The notes: generated by a model from the letters alone, not told the origin. 64,000 bases of DNA from Veillonella sp. R32 (GCF_010093125.1 NZ_NMZQ01000011.1:1-64000); one strand, 5' to 3'; numbered from the stretch's first letter, positions 24,766 through 34,392 are shown. Program-made: numbers and translations.

Positions 24766-26160
24766 ATGAACTATATCATCGAAAATGGTTTAATTTGTAC
24801 TGCTTCCCAACATTTTAAAGGAGATATTGTCATAACTGGCTCTACTATTACAGCCCTAACGGCACCACAAAAAGCACGGCAAACAGTTGACGCCTCCTAT
24901 AAAATTATAGATGCTACCGACCATTATGTAGTGCCTGGCGGCATCGACCCACACACGCATTTTGATTTACAGCAATCCCCTAATCACCGTGCCTGCGATG
25001 ATTTCTATCAGGGAGGCGTTGCTGCTGCTTGTGGTGGCACCACGACGATTATTGATCACATGGCCTTTGGCCCTACTGATTGCGACTTACATCATCAATT
25101 TGAAGTCTATAAAAAATTAGCTAAAAACTGCCCCATTGATTATAGTTTTCATGGCGTCTTTCAGCATATAAATAAAGAAATTCTAGGTGAAGCTAATGAT
25201 CTCATTACGAAGGAAGGGTTTCCTTCGTTCAAGGCTTATACAACGTATAGCGCACCCATGCATGATGCCGAACTATTCGCTATTTTAGAACAGCTAAAAA
25301 ATAGTGGTGGTCTCCTTACTGTACACGCAGAAAATGATGTAATAACCAATACGCTCCGCAATCGTTTAAAGGCGAACGAATTAATCCCTTTAGGACAAGC
25401 TACTACGCGCCCCAATGTAGCCGAAAGCATAAGTGTAGCTAATGTGCTAGGCCTTGCTAAAGCAGTCGGTGATGCCCCCATCTACCTAGTGCATCTATCG
25501 GCTAAAGAGAGTCTACGCGAAGTGCAACTAGCTCGTGACACAAAACAGCAGCATATTTTCGTAGAAACCTGTCCCCAATACCTATTCCTTACGGATGCTA
25601 AATTCAGTGATGGCGGCCCTTTAGAAGGTATCAAATATATGTTAGCTCCACCGCTCCGTAAAAAAGCTGATCAAGTGGCCCTTTGGGAGGGCTTGCAAAA
25701 CGGTGATATCCAAGTAGTAGCTACTGACCATTGCCCTTTCACTATCGCCGAAAAACAAGCCTATGTAAACGATTTTCGCCGTTGCCCTGGTGGCATTTCA
25801 GGGGTGGAAGAACGAATGCCCTTGCTCTTTAGCGAAGGCGTCTTAACAGGACGACTCACACCAGAACAATTTGTTCGTGTAACGGCTACCAATGCAGCTA
25901 CTATCTTTGGCCTGCCTCATAAAGGTGACATTCAGCTTGGTTATGATGCGGACCTAGTCCTCTTCAATCCTAATGAAACCCGTACGTTGACGGCCCCTAA
26001 TTTACATAGCACTTGTGGCTATTCGGCCTACGAAGGAATGACTGTCAAAGCAACAATAGCCAGCGTATTCCTACGAGGTCACCTCATTGCCAATGGCAAT
26101 ACCTTTACTGGTAAAGCTGGCTATGGACAGCTAATCAAACGCCAGCCTATGGCCCTATAG
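24766..26160 (+). CDS. Dihydropyrimidinase / hydantoinase family amidohydrolase
   Basis: Cyclic amide hydrolase, 464 residues. Metal-site motif GGIDPHTHFDL (near 57-67), carbamylated lysine in FPSFKAYTTY (near 155), histidines in VHAEND (near 184) and YLVHLSA (near 243), and DHCPF (near 325). This matches the D-hydantoinase/phenylhydantoinase group more than dihydroorotase or allantoinase. Start chosen at ATG 24766 behind GAAAGGGG. No carbamoylase or uracil-catabolism partner is adjacent; convergent with metQ. Substrate unknown. Confidence 0.85.
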   Translation: MNYIIENGLICTASQHFKGDIVITGSTITALTAPQKARQTVDASYKIIDATDHYVVPGGIDPHTHFDLQQSPNHRACDDFYQGGVAAACGGTTTIIDHMAFGPTDCDLHHQFEVYKKLAKNCPIDYSFHGVFQHINKEILGEANDLITKEGFPSFKAYTTYSAPMHDAELFAILEQLKNSGGLLTVHAENDVITNTLRNRLKANELIPLGQATTRPNVAESISVANVLGLAKAVGDAPIYLVHLSAKESLREVQLARDTKQQHIFVETCPQYLFLTDAKFSDGGPLEGIKYMLAPPLRKKADQVALWEGLQNGDIQVVATDHCPFTIAEKQAYVNDFRRCPGGISGVEERMPLLFSEGVLTGRLTPEQFVRVTATNAATIFGLPHKGDIQLGYDADLVLFNPNETRTLTAPNLHSTCGYSAYEGMTVKATIASVFLRGHLIANGNTFTGKAGYGQLIKRQPMAL

Positions 26161-26178
26161 CGCCCCCATAAATATGAC

Positions 26179-26230
26179 AAAAAGGAGTTATAAGAACCAA
26201 CGCCCACGGCGATCTTACAACTCCTTTTTT
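26179..26230. terminator. Bidirectional terminator
   Basis: Seventeen-bp stem with one mismatch (26179-26195 with 26213-26229), A-run on the left and T-run on the right, between the convergent dihydropyrimidinase-like and metQ-like genes. Confidence 0.85.
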
Positions 26231-26244
26231 TATTTGTTACTATT

Positions 26245-26352
26245 CTATTTAACTAGAATAATCATTCCTTTCTATTTGGCTAGAATAATTATTCCTTTCT
26301 ATTTGGCTAGAATAATCCTTCCATTCTATTCAGCGGGAATAATCGTTCCTTT
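26245..26352 (-). repeat. Four tandem 27-bp repeats covering the metQ stop codon
   Basis: Four head-to-tail 27-bp units: 26326-26352, 26299-26325, 26272-26298 and 26245-26271. The first encodes the C-terminus KGTIIPAE plus TAG. The others, read in the same frame, give NGRIILAK, KGIIILAK and KGMIILVK, each ending in TAG. A coding tail with its stop has been tandemly copied downstream. Confidence 0.92.
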
Positions 26353-27129
26353 AAATTTTTCTTCAATGAATTTTTTAACGGCTTCGGAATGGTAAAGTTC
26401 CGCAATTTTCTTATACGTTGGATTATCTTTATCCGCTTCACGAGCTACTAAGTTCATAACTGCCAAAGGCTCATCTTTTGGTTCTAAGAACACCCCTTGT
26501 TTAGCTACATCAATACCTGCACTCATAACATAGTTCATAGGAATGGCTGCCAACGTTACATCATCTAAACTGCGAGGCAATTGAGCCGCTTCTAATTCTT
26601 TGATGACAAGATTTTTAGGATTCGAAGTCACATCAGCTAATGTTGCCTTAAACCCTACACCCTCTTTTAATGTAATAAGACCTGCTTTAGCCAATAAAGC
26701 TAGACCACGGCCACCATTCGTGGGATCATTAGGAATGGCTACAACAGCCCCTTCTGGTACTTCATTAATATTTTTAACCGTATTACTATATAAACCCATG
26801 CGCATTAAAATTGTTTTACCAATGGATACTAAATGGGCATTATTCTGTTTGTTAAAGTTTTCCATAAAAGGCACATGCTGATAACTGTTCAATTCTAAGT
26901 CACCATCTGCCAAGGCTTTGTTTGGTGTTACATAGTCGGAAAATTCAACTAACTTAACATTAATGCCTTCTTTAGCTGCTTCCTTAGCCACTGCTTCTAC
27001 CACTTCTGCATGAGGGCCAGCGGTAGCACCAATGCGAATTTCTTTAGACCCGCTATCACTACCACAGCCAGCAATCCCCAGCGCCAATACGCCCACTAAT
27101 AAAGGGGCTAATAATTTTTTCAATTTCAT
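26326..27129 (-). CDS. MetQ/NlpA-family lipoprotein (methionine-type ABC substrate-binding protein)
   Basis: 267 residues starting MKLKKLLAPLLVGVLALGIAGCGSDSG: a lipoprotein signal with lipobox GIAGC. Start chosen at ATG 27129 because AGAGG lies eight nt upstream and the signal peptide begins there; the frame is open 19 codons further up but without these. The body has the NlpA-family segments RIGATAGPHAEVVEAVAKEA and FSDYVTPNKALADGDLELNSYQHVPFME. Usual ligands are methionine or a derivative. No metN or metI lies in the window, so it is an orphan binding protein. The 3' end is part of a tandem repeat. Confidence 0.9.
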   Translation of the reverse strand: MKLKKLLAPLLVGVLALGIAGCGSDSGSKEIRIGATAGPHAEVVEAVAKEAAKEGINVKLVEFSDYVTPNKALADGDLELNSYQHVPFMENFNKQNNAHLVSIGKTILMRMGLYSNTVKNINEVPEGAVVAIPNDPTNGGRGLALLAKAGLITLKEGVGFKATLADVTSNPKNLVIKELEAAQLPRSLDDVTLAAIPMNYVMSAGIDVAKQGVFLEPKDEPLAVMNLVAREADKDNPTYKKIAELYHSEAVKKFIEEKFKGTIIPAE

Positions 27130-27285
27130 GTGTATGACCTCTCTCTCCTTATGACTACACAATAAAACAAAGATATTCGTTTCCAATTATGGTGAAACGA
27201 TATATCTAACACATAAGCCATTGATTCTAAAAATCCCCAAATCGAATCAACTTATGTATTATCCTACCATACAAAGAGGACATAA

Positions 27286-27333
27286 AACAACCTCATAAGC
27301 AGAAAATATACACATCTATCTCATGAGGTTGTT
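27286..27333 (-). terminator. Terminator of the permease operon
   Basis: Eleven-bp stem AACAACCTCAT/ATGAGGTTGTT (27286-27296 with 27323-27333), then TTTTATG on the minus strand, just past the permease stop. Confidence 0.8.
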
Positions 27334-27345
27334 ATATTAGGTCTA

Positions 27346-28773
27346 TTACTTTCTATCTGCCAAGGCCCCTTCAGCACCTAAGCCATCTTCATGGATATAC
27401 TCTTCATGTACAATTGGTCGTTTATTCATACCTAAGCCATAATAGAAGGCCGTAATAATGGCAATAAATAACCACCCCACTAAAAGCGATACACGAGTAT
27501 CTTCATTCCAAATCATGCCAATAGTTACCAATACTAAAAAAGCTAAACAGAAATAATTAGAATACGGATATAAAGGCGACTTAAATGGATGCTGTGCCAT
27601 AATCTCAGCACCCCAGCGCTCTCTAAATTTAAGTTGCGCCCCCGCCAATACAAACCAAGAAACCATGGCCGGGAATACGCTAGCACTATAAATATATAAG
27701 AATAATTTTGAGTCTGGAATTAAATAGTTGAGTACTACCCCAAATAACAAGGATACCATAGATACATAAATACCATTGCGAGGCACGCCCGTATCAGATA
27801 ATTTAGCAAATATCTTAGGTGCTTGGCCATTTTTAGCCAACGTATATAACATACGGCCACAACTGTAAATACCACTGTTGCAACCGGATAAAGCAGCCGT
27901 TAATACTACAAAGTTAATAATACCTGCTGCACTAGCAATCCCTACCCGTTGGAACGTCTGCACAAAAGGACTACCTACAAAACCTAATTCATTCCAAGGA
28001 TAAATACAAAGAATAACAAAAATAGCACCTACGTAGAAAATTAAAATACGCCATACAATGCTTTTTACCGCTTTTACCAGCGTATGTCGTGGATTTTGTG
28101 CTTCCCCAGCAGTAATACCAACCAATTCAACCCCTTGGAAGGCCGCCGCTACCACACACATGGCTGCTAACATACCTCCCCAACCATGAGGCATAAAGCC
28201 CCCGTGGGCCCACAGATTAGAAAAGCCAATTGCAACGCCATCATTGCCAAAGCCGAAGAGAATCATCATCATACCCACGACAAGCATAAATACAATCGTC
28301 GCTACTTTAATGAGGGCAAACCAAAATTCAAATTCCCCATAATACTTAACGGATGCAACATTAGCCGATACAATAATAGCCATCCCTACAAATGCTGAAA
28401 TCCAATGTGGCAATTCTGGGAACCAATAACTCATATAAATGCCAACGGCCGTTACTTCCGCAAGCCCTACGGAAATCCACATAAACCAATAACACCACGC
28501 GGTAATAAAGCCTACATACGGGGAAATATAACGATACCCATAGGCAGCAAACGAGCCTGGCACCGGTTCCAAATATAACATTTCACCCATAATGCGCATA
28601 ATCAAGAACATAACCACTCCGGTTAAAGCATAACATAATAAAACCGAAGGTCCCGCCGTTTGAATCGTACTAGCCGATCCCATAAATAAGCCTACCCCGA
28701 TAGTGCCGCCGAGGGCAATCATTTCAACATGACGGGGTTTTAAATTACGTTCTAAACTTTTTCCCGATTCCAT
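27346..28773 (-). CDS. APC-family amino acid permease
   Basis: 475 residues with about 12 membrane segments. The N-terminal [33 protein letters not shown] is the signature of the AAT subgroup (LysP, ProY, CycA and relatives); TM3/4 carry [15 protein letters not shown]. These are proton-coupled amino acid importers. It follows the threonine dehydratase gene in the same direction with a 107-nt gap and may supply its substrate. Substrate not determinable from sequence alone. Confidence 0.9.
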   Translation of the reverse strand: MESGKSLERNLKPRHVEMIALGGTIGVGLFMGSASTIQTAGPSVLLCYALTGVVMFLIMRIMGEMLYLEPVPGSFAAYGYRYISPYVGFITAWCYWFMWISVGLAEVTAVGIYMSYWFPELPHWISAFVGMAIIVSANVASVKYYGEFEFWFALIKVATIVFMLVVGMMMILFGFGNDGVAIGFSNLWAHGGFMPHGWGGMLAAMCVVAAAFQGVELVGITAGEAQNPRHTLVKAVKSIVWRILIFYVGAIFVILCIYPWNELGFVGSPFVQTFQRVGIASAAGIINFVVLTAALSGCNSGIYSCGRMLYTLAKNGQAPKIFAKLSDTGVPRNGIYVSMVSLLFGVVLNYLIPDSKLFLYIYSASVFPAMVSWFVLAGAQLKFRERWGAEIMAQHPFKSPLYPYSNYFCLAFLVLVTIGMIWNEDTRVSLLVGWLFIAIITAFYYGLGMNKRPIVHEEYIHEDGLGAEGALADRK

Positions 28774-28880
28774 ATTTTTTTACTCCTACTCTATCTAGTT
28801 AATACTCTCAAAGTCATCTCCCTAAACACTACCCAACTTACTATGACTCATACCACAAAGTTTGAGCCATGCTTATTTTA

Positions 28881-30101
28881 TTAGCGCAACACGGCTGGGA
28901 AGCCATGGTCTGCCAAGGTTGCTAATAAATCACGCACATGTTTTTCATTCATCGTTTCAATTTCAAGCGCCACATGTACATAGCCCACTTCAATATCACG
29001 TTGACTACGATCATGATAAATACTTAATATGTTGGCATTACTATCTGATACAAGGCCTGTAATTGTAGACAATACATGCGGTTTATCTTGTACCACAATG
29101 TCAAAATAAGCTCGACGCCACGATTTTACCAGACCATTATTAATAATGCGGTCAATCATATTCACGTCAATGTTACCACCGCTCACCAAAGCGACGACTT
29201 TCTTACCGTCTAACTGATCAATCTTATTGTTCATCAACGCCGCTACGGGACAAGCGCCGGCCCCTTCCACAGCCGTTTTAACACGTTCCAACAAGAATAA
29301 AATAGACTCTGCAATTTCCGCTTCACTAACAGTAACTACTTCATCCACATAGTTTGAAACAATGTCAAACGTCAAATTACCTGGCGTACCGACTGCAATG
29401 CCGTCTGCTAGACTTTTCAAAGCTGGCACCGTAGTCACTTTACCAGCTTCAACGGATTGTTGCATAGAAGGCATATTCTGGGTCTGCACACCAATAATAC
29501 GAATCTCTGGCTTAATTGCTTTGGCTGCTACGGCAATTCCAGAAATAAGACCGCCACCACCGATAGGCACTACAATCACATCTGTATCAGGCAATTCATC
29601 TAGTATTTCAAGACCAATCGTCCCTTGACCTGCAATTACCACAGGATCATCAAAAGGATGACAGAACGTAAAACCTTTTTCTTTTTCTAAAGCACAAGCT
29701 TTTTCATACGCATCTGCATAAAAATCGCCAGCTAATACAATATCGGCTCCATAACTATGAGTAGCTTCAATTTTGGCAATTGGTGCATTAGAAGGCATGC
29801 AAATCGTAGCTTTACAGCCATATTCTTTAGCCGCTAAAGCCACCCCTTGCGCATGATTTCCCGCCGAAGATGCCACAATACCACGTGCTCGTTCAGCTTC
29901 CGTTAAAGATGCCACTTTATTATATGCACCACGCAACTTAAAGGACCCAGTCCGTTGGAAATTTTCCATTTTCAAATGAACTTCACAGCCACAACGCTCA
30001 CTTAATGACGTAGACTGCATAATAGCAGTCCGCTGTGCTACGCCCTTTAAACGTTCCTGTGCTTCTTTAACCATGTCCAGAGTAACTAATGTTGTTGACA
30101 T
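28881..30101 (-). CDS. ilvA: Threonine ammonia-lyase with ACT domain
   Basis: PLP enzyme converting threonine to 2-oxobutyrate. 406 residues from ATG 30101, chosen because AGGAGG lies six nt upstream; an ATG six codons earlier lacks this and lies in the preceding gene. PLP lysine is Lys55 (GSFKLRGA), the glycine loop is SAGNHAQGVALAA, and PIGGGGLISG is near 180. A C-terminal ACT domain (about 325-406) gives the intermediate length of the TdcB-plus-ACT type. Whether it is catabolic or biosynthetic is open. The start overlaps nothing but lies one nt from the nitroreductase stop. Confidence 0.93.
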   Translation of the reverse strand: MSTTLVTLDMVKEAQERLKGVAQRTAIMQSTSLSERCGCEVHLKMENFQRTGSFKLRGAYNKVASLTEAERARGIVASSAGNHAQGVALAAKEYGCKATICMPSNAPIAKIEATHSYGADIVLAGDFYADAYEKACALEKEKGFTFCHPFDDPVVIAGQGTIGLEILDELPDTDVIVVPIGGGGLISGIAVAAKAIKPEIRIIGVQTQNMPSMQQSVEAGKVTTVPALKSLADGIAVGTPGNLTFDIVSNYVDEVVTVSEAEIAESILFLLERVKTAVEGAGACPVAALMNNKIDQLDGKKVVALVSGGNIDVNMIDRIINNGLVKSWRRAYFDIVVQDKPHVLSTITGLVSDSNANILSIYHDRSQRDIEVGYVHVALEIETMNEKHVRDLLATLADHGFPAVLR

Positions 30102-30102
30102 G

Positions 30103-30918
30103 CTAATCCTCCTCATCAAAATAAACTGTCAACGGTTCTCTCTCTGGCATATAGCGATATTTATATTTAGGATATCCCACCATAATAGCCCCTGCTACCC
30201 TATACCCATCTGTTAAACCTAATATATCTAACAATGGTTTATATCCCGTTTGCGCACAATATTCTACAAAACCAGACCAGCAACTTCCTAAGCCCAATGA
30301 AGGTGCCATCAATTCCGCATAGGTAAGAGCAAAATGACCATTGTCGCGACCACGGTCCTCCATTTTGTCCTTAGATATGGCTAATACTAACGTAGGTGCT
30401 TTATGCAAAATAAAGTCACGTCCTGTTCGATTATACCGTTTTGCATTGTACGCATAAATCCGCATACGACTATTTTCTTTCCCCAGTGCGCTCATCCAGT
30501 CCATAACGGCTTCGCTAATAGCATGTAATGTGTCTTCGTTTTGAATGACTCGATATGAAATGCCTTGGCTATTGGAGCCGGTCGGTGCCATACGAGCTAC
30601 ATTGAGTAATCTCGTAAGCAATTCTTTTGAAACTGGCTTATCGCTAAATGTACGAATGGATCGGCGATACCGTAAAAATTCTTCCGCTTCCTCTGCACTA
30701 GGTACGGTATACGTACCTACTGGTAACTGCTCCGAACGAGGTGTAATTGAATAATCAATCGCCTCTGTAGGACAAACTGCTACACAATGTCCACAAGAGA
30801 TACAACTCCCACGACCTGCTGCAGGCCCATCTTCCTTCATCACTAACAATCCTGTTGGGCACTCTGCCACACACATGTTACACTGTACACATACATCTGT
30901 ACGCACAGAAAAACTCAT
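30103..30918 (-). CDS. Nitroreductase with N-terminal 2x[4Fe-4S] ferredoxin domain
   Basis: 271 residues from ATG 30918, chosen for GGAGG eight nt upstream. Two ferredoxin clusters: Cys10, 13, 16 and 20, and Cys39, 42, 45 and 49 (CVQCNMCVAECP and CISCGHCVAVCP). They are followed by an FMN nitroreductase domain (RYRRSIRTFSDKPVSKELL near 84, GSCWSGFVEYC near 215). Such fusions pass ferredoxin-level electrons to flavin for reduction of unsaturated or nitro compounds; the physiological substrate is unknown. One nt upstream of the threonine dehydratase gene, so the pair is cotranscribed. Confidence 0.92.
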   Translation of the reverse strand: MSFSVRTDVCVQCNMCVAECPTGLLVMKEDGPAAGRGSCISCGHCVAVCPTEAIDYSITPRSEQLPVGTYTVPSAEEAEEFLRYRRSIRTFSDKPVSKELLTRLLNVARMAPTGSNSQGISYRVIQNEDTLHAISEAVMDWMSALGKENSRMRIYAYNAKRYNRTGRDFILHKAPTLVLAISKDKMEDRGRDNGHFALTYAELMAPSLGLGSCWSGFVEYCAQTGYKPLLDILGLTDGYRVAGAIMVGYPKYKYRYMPEREPLTVYFDEED

Positions 30919-31115
30919 TATACTTGCCTCCATTCGTATTACTACGCCTAAATTATACTCCTAAATTTCAAATTTGTATACCCTATATGAACACTCTTCC
31001 TGTCTTATAGAATATATTATCTCAAGTCATTTCATGCATTACTTTTGAAAATAGGCTGTGCCTAATCATCACCAAAACGACCAACTAGGTCTAAATGGAT
31101 TAGTATTAACTCTAT

Positions 31116-31134
31116 ATGATTTTTGAAAAATCAT
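31116..31134. promoter_or_regulatory. 19-bp palindrome upstream of fetA
   Basis: ATGATTTTTGAAAAATCAT is a perfect 9-1-9 inverted repeat, 28 nt before the fetA start. The 9-1-9 architecture and AT content recall Fur/PerR-family boxes. The regulator is inference. No other structure seen in the 244-nt gap. Confidence 0.5.
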
Positions 31135-31162
31135 TTACAATAACTATGAAAGGAGAATCACC

Positions 31163-31819
31163 ATGAACATTTTAACAACAAAAGATTTAGTATTTCAAAA
31201 TATGATTTACTATCCTGATATAGCCCTCCCAAAAGGCAGTATGACCTTTTTACAAGGCCCTAGCGGCTGCGGTAAGAGCACTTTATTTCGCCTTTTCAAT
31301 GGTACCTTAGATCCTTCACAAGGTTCCATCTATTTTGAAGGTACTGATATTGCCACTATGGATACACTGTCCTTACGGCGCAAAGTGCTCCTAGTCAATC
31401 AACAAGTCTTTTTATTTGATGGCTCCATCGAAGATAATTTCAAACAATTCCATGCCTATCGCAATACATTGGCCCCTGACGAAAAAGCTATGAATATGTA
31501 TTTACATATTGCAGCCACCCCATTTACCGCCAAGCAAGATGTAAGGAGACTATCGGGCGGTGAACGGCAACGTGTCTTTAATGCGATTATGCTATCTTTT
31601 GATGCAGACCTTTACATGTGGGATGAACCAAGCGCCGCTTTAGATACACCGACCGCCATTACCTTCTTCTCACGTATGAAAGCCTACATGAATGAATTAG
31701 GTAAAACTACGCTAGTCATCTCCCATGATGATAATTTATATCCTCAATTCAATGACCAACTCATAGTGTTAAAAGGACGCTATGATGTAACTGAAACAAC
31801 GGAGGCCTATCATGACTGA
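31163..31819 (+). CDS. fetA: ABC transporter ATP-binding protein, FetA-like
   Basis: 218-residue ATPase. Walker A GPSGCGKS (32-39), Q-loop LVNQQVFLFDGSI (near 77), signature LSGGERQR (near 130-137), Walker B and following MWDEPSAALD (near 152-161), switch His in LVISHDD. Its partner, overlapping by eight nt, is a UPF0014 permease, so this is the FetAB/YbbLM pair linked in E. coli to iron homeostasis and peroxide resistance. AAAGGAGA precedes the start. Confidence 0.88.
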   Translation: MNILTTKDLVFQNMIYYPDIALPKGSMTFLQGPSGCGKSTLFRLFNGTLDPSQGSIYFEGTDIATMDTLSLRRKVLLVNQQVFLFDGSIEDNFKQFHAYRNTLAPDEKAMNMYLHIAATPFTAKQDVRRLSGGERQRVFNAIMLSFDADLYMWDEPSAALDTPTAITFFSRMKAYMNELGKTTLVISHDDNLYPQFNDQLIVLKGRYDVTETTEAYHD

Positions 31820-32579
31820 ATCTATCTCCATGCAACTAGGTGGTTTTCTATCGATTTATATTCTGCTATTACTCATTACAGGCATTTTCACGTATTGTAA
31901 GATTCCCCAAACTAAATTTTTAATTCTTGGTACCTTACAAATGACAGTACAGCTAATTATAGCAGGCTATGTATTATTATATATTTTTGAAAATCCTTCA
32001 CCTCTGTTTATTTTGGCCTCTCTATCTCTCATGATTGGTTTTGCCGTATATCGCACGCTTCGTAAAAATCCTTGGCTCAACCCTAAGTTTCGTTGGATAA
32101 CAGCCCTTTCTGTCATCGGTACCTGTGTGGCCATTACTTTATTTATGCTTCTTTGCGTTATTCGTAAAGATATTTTAACCCCACAATATGTAATTCCAAT
32201 TAGTGGTATGCTCGTCAGTGCTACCATGAATGGCGCTACCTTAGCCTTAAAAGCCTTTAAAGAAAATTTAGATAGCCACCGCCAACAAATAGAGGTGCTC
32301 CTCAATATCGGTGCTCCACCAGCTAAAATTTTACACCCTTTCATTACTAAATCACTAGAAACCGCCTTTTTACCAACCATGAATTCTATGGTTGGCATGG
32401 GTATCATCGCCTTACCAGGCATGATGACAGGCCAAATCTTAGCCGGTGCATTACCGAACGAAGCAGTATTATACCAAATTACAATAATGGTGGCAAATTG
32501 TACGACGGTATGTCTCTCTTCATTCTGCCTATTATACTTTGGCGCCAGAACCTTATGGAACGAACGAAACCAGCTTTAA
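31812..32579 (+). CDS. fetB: UPF0014/FetB-like ABC permease
   Basis: 255 residues with about seven membrane segments. The family core PISGMLVSATMNGATLALKAF (about 129-149) and LPGMMTGQILAGALPNEAVLYQ (about 201-222) match FetB/YbbM. The PGMMTGQ loop is the coupling region of this family. It overlaps fetA by eight nt, so expression is coupled. Direction of transport is export in the E. coli model; the metal here is inferred. Confidence 0.88.
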   Translation: MTESISMQLGGFLSIYILLLLITGIFTYCKIPQTKFLILGTLQMTVQLIIAGYVLLYIFENPSPLFILASLSLMIGFAVYRTLRKNPWLNPKFRWITALSVIGTCVAITLFMLLCVIRKDILTPQYVIPISGMLVSATMNGATLALKAFKENLDSHRQQIEVLLNIGAPPAKILHPFITKSLETAFLPTMNSMVGMGIIALPGMMTGQILAGALPNEAVLYQITIMVANCTTVCLSSFCLLYFGARTLWNERNQL

Positions 32580-32608
32580 GTACAACTAATCTATAGTATG
32601 AAATCAAT

Positions 32609-32677
32609 AAAAGGATAGTGTATCAGTTATACCTATATTCTTACGAACTCAGGTACATACTGACGCACTATCCTTTT
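32609..32677. terminator. Bidirectional terminator with long structured loop
   Basis: Twelve-bp stem AAAAGGATAGTG/CACTATCCTTTT (32609-32620 with 32666-32677) with a 45-nt loop that contains TTCTTACGAACTC (32638-32650), between the convergent fetB and lipoprotein genes. Confidence 0.78.
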
Positions 32678-32759
32678 TATTTTGTTACTGCATTTATACT
32701 GTATTTATATTGTATTCGCTATACTAAAAACACAATGAGAAAAAGAAAATTTATATTTC

Positions 32760-33410
32760 TTATTTACTATCATCTCTATCCGTAAAGATAATATTAGGAA
32801 TCTCACGTTTCTTAGTATCTACATAGGCTTTTTGATAATAGTCTTTAATATGTTGTTGTACTTCTTCTTTTAACGTAGAAATGTCGCCATCTTTAATGCG
32901 ATGTAATACTGTTTTCCCGCTTACTAAAGTATCATTATCTTTATCATAGTTATACTCTAGTCCATTTTCATCAACATATAACACGCCATCACGTTCTGTA
33001 AAAGTAGTATCTCTCATATCATGAGCGACTTGTCTAAACTCATATGCTGGCTCAACTTTAGGCAATAAACCTTGTCTATTCGGCCCATCAGGCGTAAAAA
33101 AGGTTATCCACCGATCACCTCGCTCATACTCATCTCTATTTAAAAATTTACTCCCTTTATAGTCATATTTATATTCTCTAAAATTAGATGTATACGTATG
33201 ATCACTAGTCTTTTCAAAAGTTACTACATAAATTCTATCCTGCTTGTACTCATAATTAAGCTCATCATTATTTGTTGTAACTGGTGTCTGAACATATCCC
33301 CATGTACCTGAAAAATCTTGTGAGTTTCCCAAATTTCCACCACAGCCCGTAAGGATAAACATAATTACTAAGCCTAAGGCCATCATCATATAGGTAATAT
33401 ATCGTTTCAT
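32760..33410 (-). CDS. Putative lipoprotein of unknown function
   Basis: 216 residues with a lipoprotein signal (KRYITYMMMALGLVIMFILTGCGG; lipobox LTGC). The mature part is hydrophilic, Asp/Tyr/Lys-rich, and begins QDFSGTWGYVQTP, a pattern seen in lipocalin-like or META-type extracellular domains with an initial SGTW strand. The neighbouring lipoprotein has DFSGEWEA at the same place, so the two may be distant relatives. Thirteen nt after that gene, same operon. Function not recognised. Confidence 0.75.
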   Translation of the reverse strand: MKRYITYMMMALGLVIMFILTGCGGNLGNSQDFSGTWGYVQTPVTTNNDELNYEYKQDRIYVVTFEKTSDHTYTSNFREYKYDYKGSKFLNRDEYERGDRWITFFTPDGPNRQGLLPKVEPAYEFRQVAHDMRDTTFTERDGVLYVDENGLEYNYDKDNDTLVSGKTVLHRIKDGDISTLKEEVQQHIKDYYQKAYVDTKKREIPNIIFTDRDDSK

Positions 33411-33423
33411 ATTAAGTCCCCCC

Positions 33424-34071
33424 TTACGCTGCTTGACGACGACGGTAAATCACATAGCCCACACCGGCTAATACTACTACAAGAAGGATACCGCCAATAA
33501 TAGTGCCAAAACTACCTTCCTTTTTAAATTGGAATTTAATAGGATCGCCGGCAGCATATATGACTGTATCATCATCTTTTAAGAGCCCTTTGCCAACACT
33601 TTCCTTGATAATTTTACCGTCTACTTCAACTGTCGTAGCCCCAGAAGCAGTACCTAAATTAAAGGTATATACATCAGGGTCATCGCCGTAAGGATAAATA
33701 ACATTAATCTTTGAATCTGTACCGCGCCCAAATACAGCCGCGCTCATTTGGGCTAATTCATCTTTATTAGCAAATTTAGCCTCTAATTTCCAAGTCTGCG
33801 CTTGAACGCCTGGTTTATCTGCATCCAGCTCTTTACCATCAGGACCAATCGCTTCTAGCTTAATCTTATTTATATCAATTTGTGGTGTATTTTTTGATTT
33901 CTGCGTAACAGCACTTAACAAATCGCCCTTACTAATCGGTACTGGTGCTTGGATGGTAGCTTCCCATTCCCCACTAAAATCTGAATCCACCTTAATTTCA
34001 GATGTTACCTGCGCGCAGCCAGCCGCTAACAGTGCCAATAAAGCTAGACATAGCAACACTAATCTCTTCAT
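33424..34071 (-). CDS. Putative lipoprotein with C-terminal membrane anchor
   Basis: 215 residues from ATG 34071 (AGGAG eight nt upstream; a GTG three codons earlier is too close to that site). Lipoprotein signal KRLVLLCLALLALLAAGC, mature start AQVTSEIKVDSDFSGEWEATIQ, and a C-terminal membrane span (about 193-210, GGILLVVVLAGVGYVIY) followed by RRRQAA. Lipid anchor plus C-terminal span with basic stop-transfer is the layout of the LppM/DUF3153-type proteins of Gram-positives, but I am not sure of the family. Cotranscribed with the downstream lipoprotein. Confidence 0.75.
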   Translation of the reverse strand: MKRLVLLCLALLALLAAGCAQVTSEIKVDSDFSGEWEATIQAPVPISKGDLLSAVTQKSKNTPQIDINKIKLEAIGPDGKELDADKPGVQAQTWKLEAKFANKDELAQMSAAVFGRGTDSKINVIYPYGDDPDVYTFNLGTASGATTVEVDGKIIKESVGKGLLKDDDTVIYAAGDPIKFQFKKEGSFGTIIGGILLVVVLAGVGYVIYRRRQAA

Positions 34072-34080
34072 ACAATTCAC

Positions 34081-34250
34081 TCCTTACAATAAAATAATAC
34101 GCCCCTACAAGATGAACTATAAATTAAATTCATATTATTTTCATCTAAAGTCATTGTATCATCAATGAGATTAAGAAATCAAGAAAGAAAACAAACACAC
34201 AAGTAAATAAACAAGCCAGAAAGCAATAGCTCACATGCCTTATAAAAATA
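34081..34250. other. Non-coding AT-rich spacer
   Basis: Part of a 320-nt gap between a lipoprotein gene and a Crp/Fnr gene. Expected to hold the lipoprotein promoter; nothing convincing seen beyond AT-rich sequence. Confidence 0.4.
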
Positions 34251-34299
34251 ACAAACCCTGTTAGCTGAGTTCGCCAAAGAATTAGCTAACAGGGTTTGT
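34251..34299 (-). terminator. Terminator of the Crp/Fnr gene
   Basis: Sixteen-bp perfect stem (34251-34266 with 34284-34299, ACAAACCCTGTTAGCT and complement), then TATTTTTAT on the minus strand. Confidence 0.8.
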
Positions 34300-34392
34300 A
34301 TCATATGTAGCAGAACTTTTATTAAATTCTATCTATACTTATTGTTGTAAGGAAGCAATTTATACGTAGTATTGCTATAAAACAATCAATAC

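Noticed and set aside
26245-26352. Possible CRISPR or direct-repeat array
   Set aside because: The units are head to tail without spacers and carry the metQ end, so it is a minisatellite.
26174-26395. 73-residue plus-strand open frame
   Set aside because: Made of the terminator and the tandem repeats read in the wrong direction; no coding signature.
24766-27129. Hydantoin utilisation operon with metQ
   Set aside because: The two genes converge and are separated by a bidirectional terminator.
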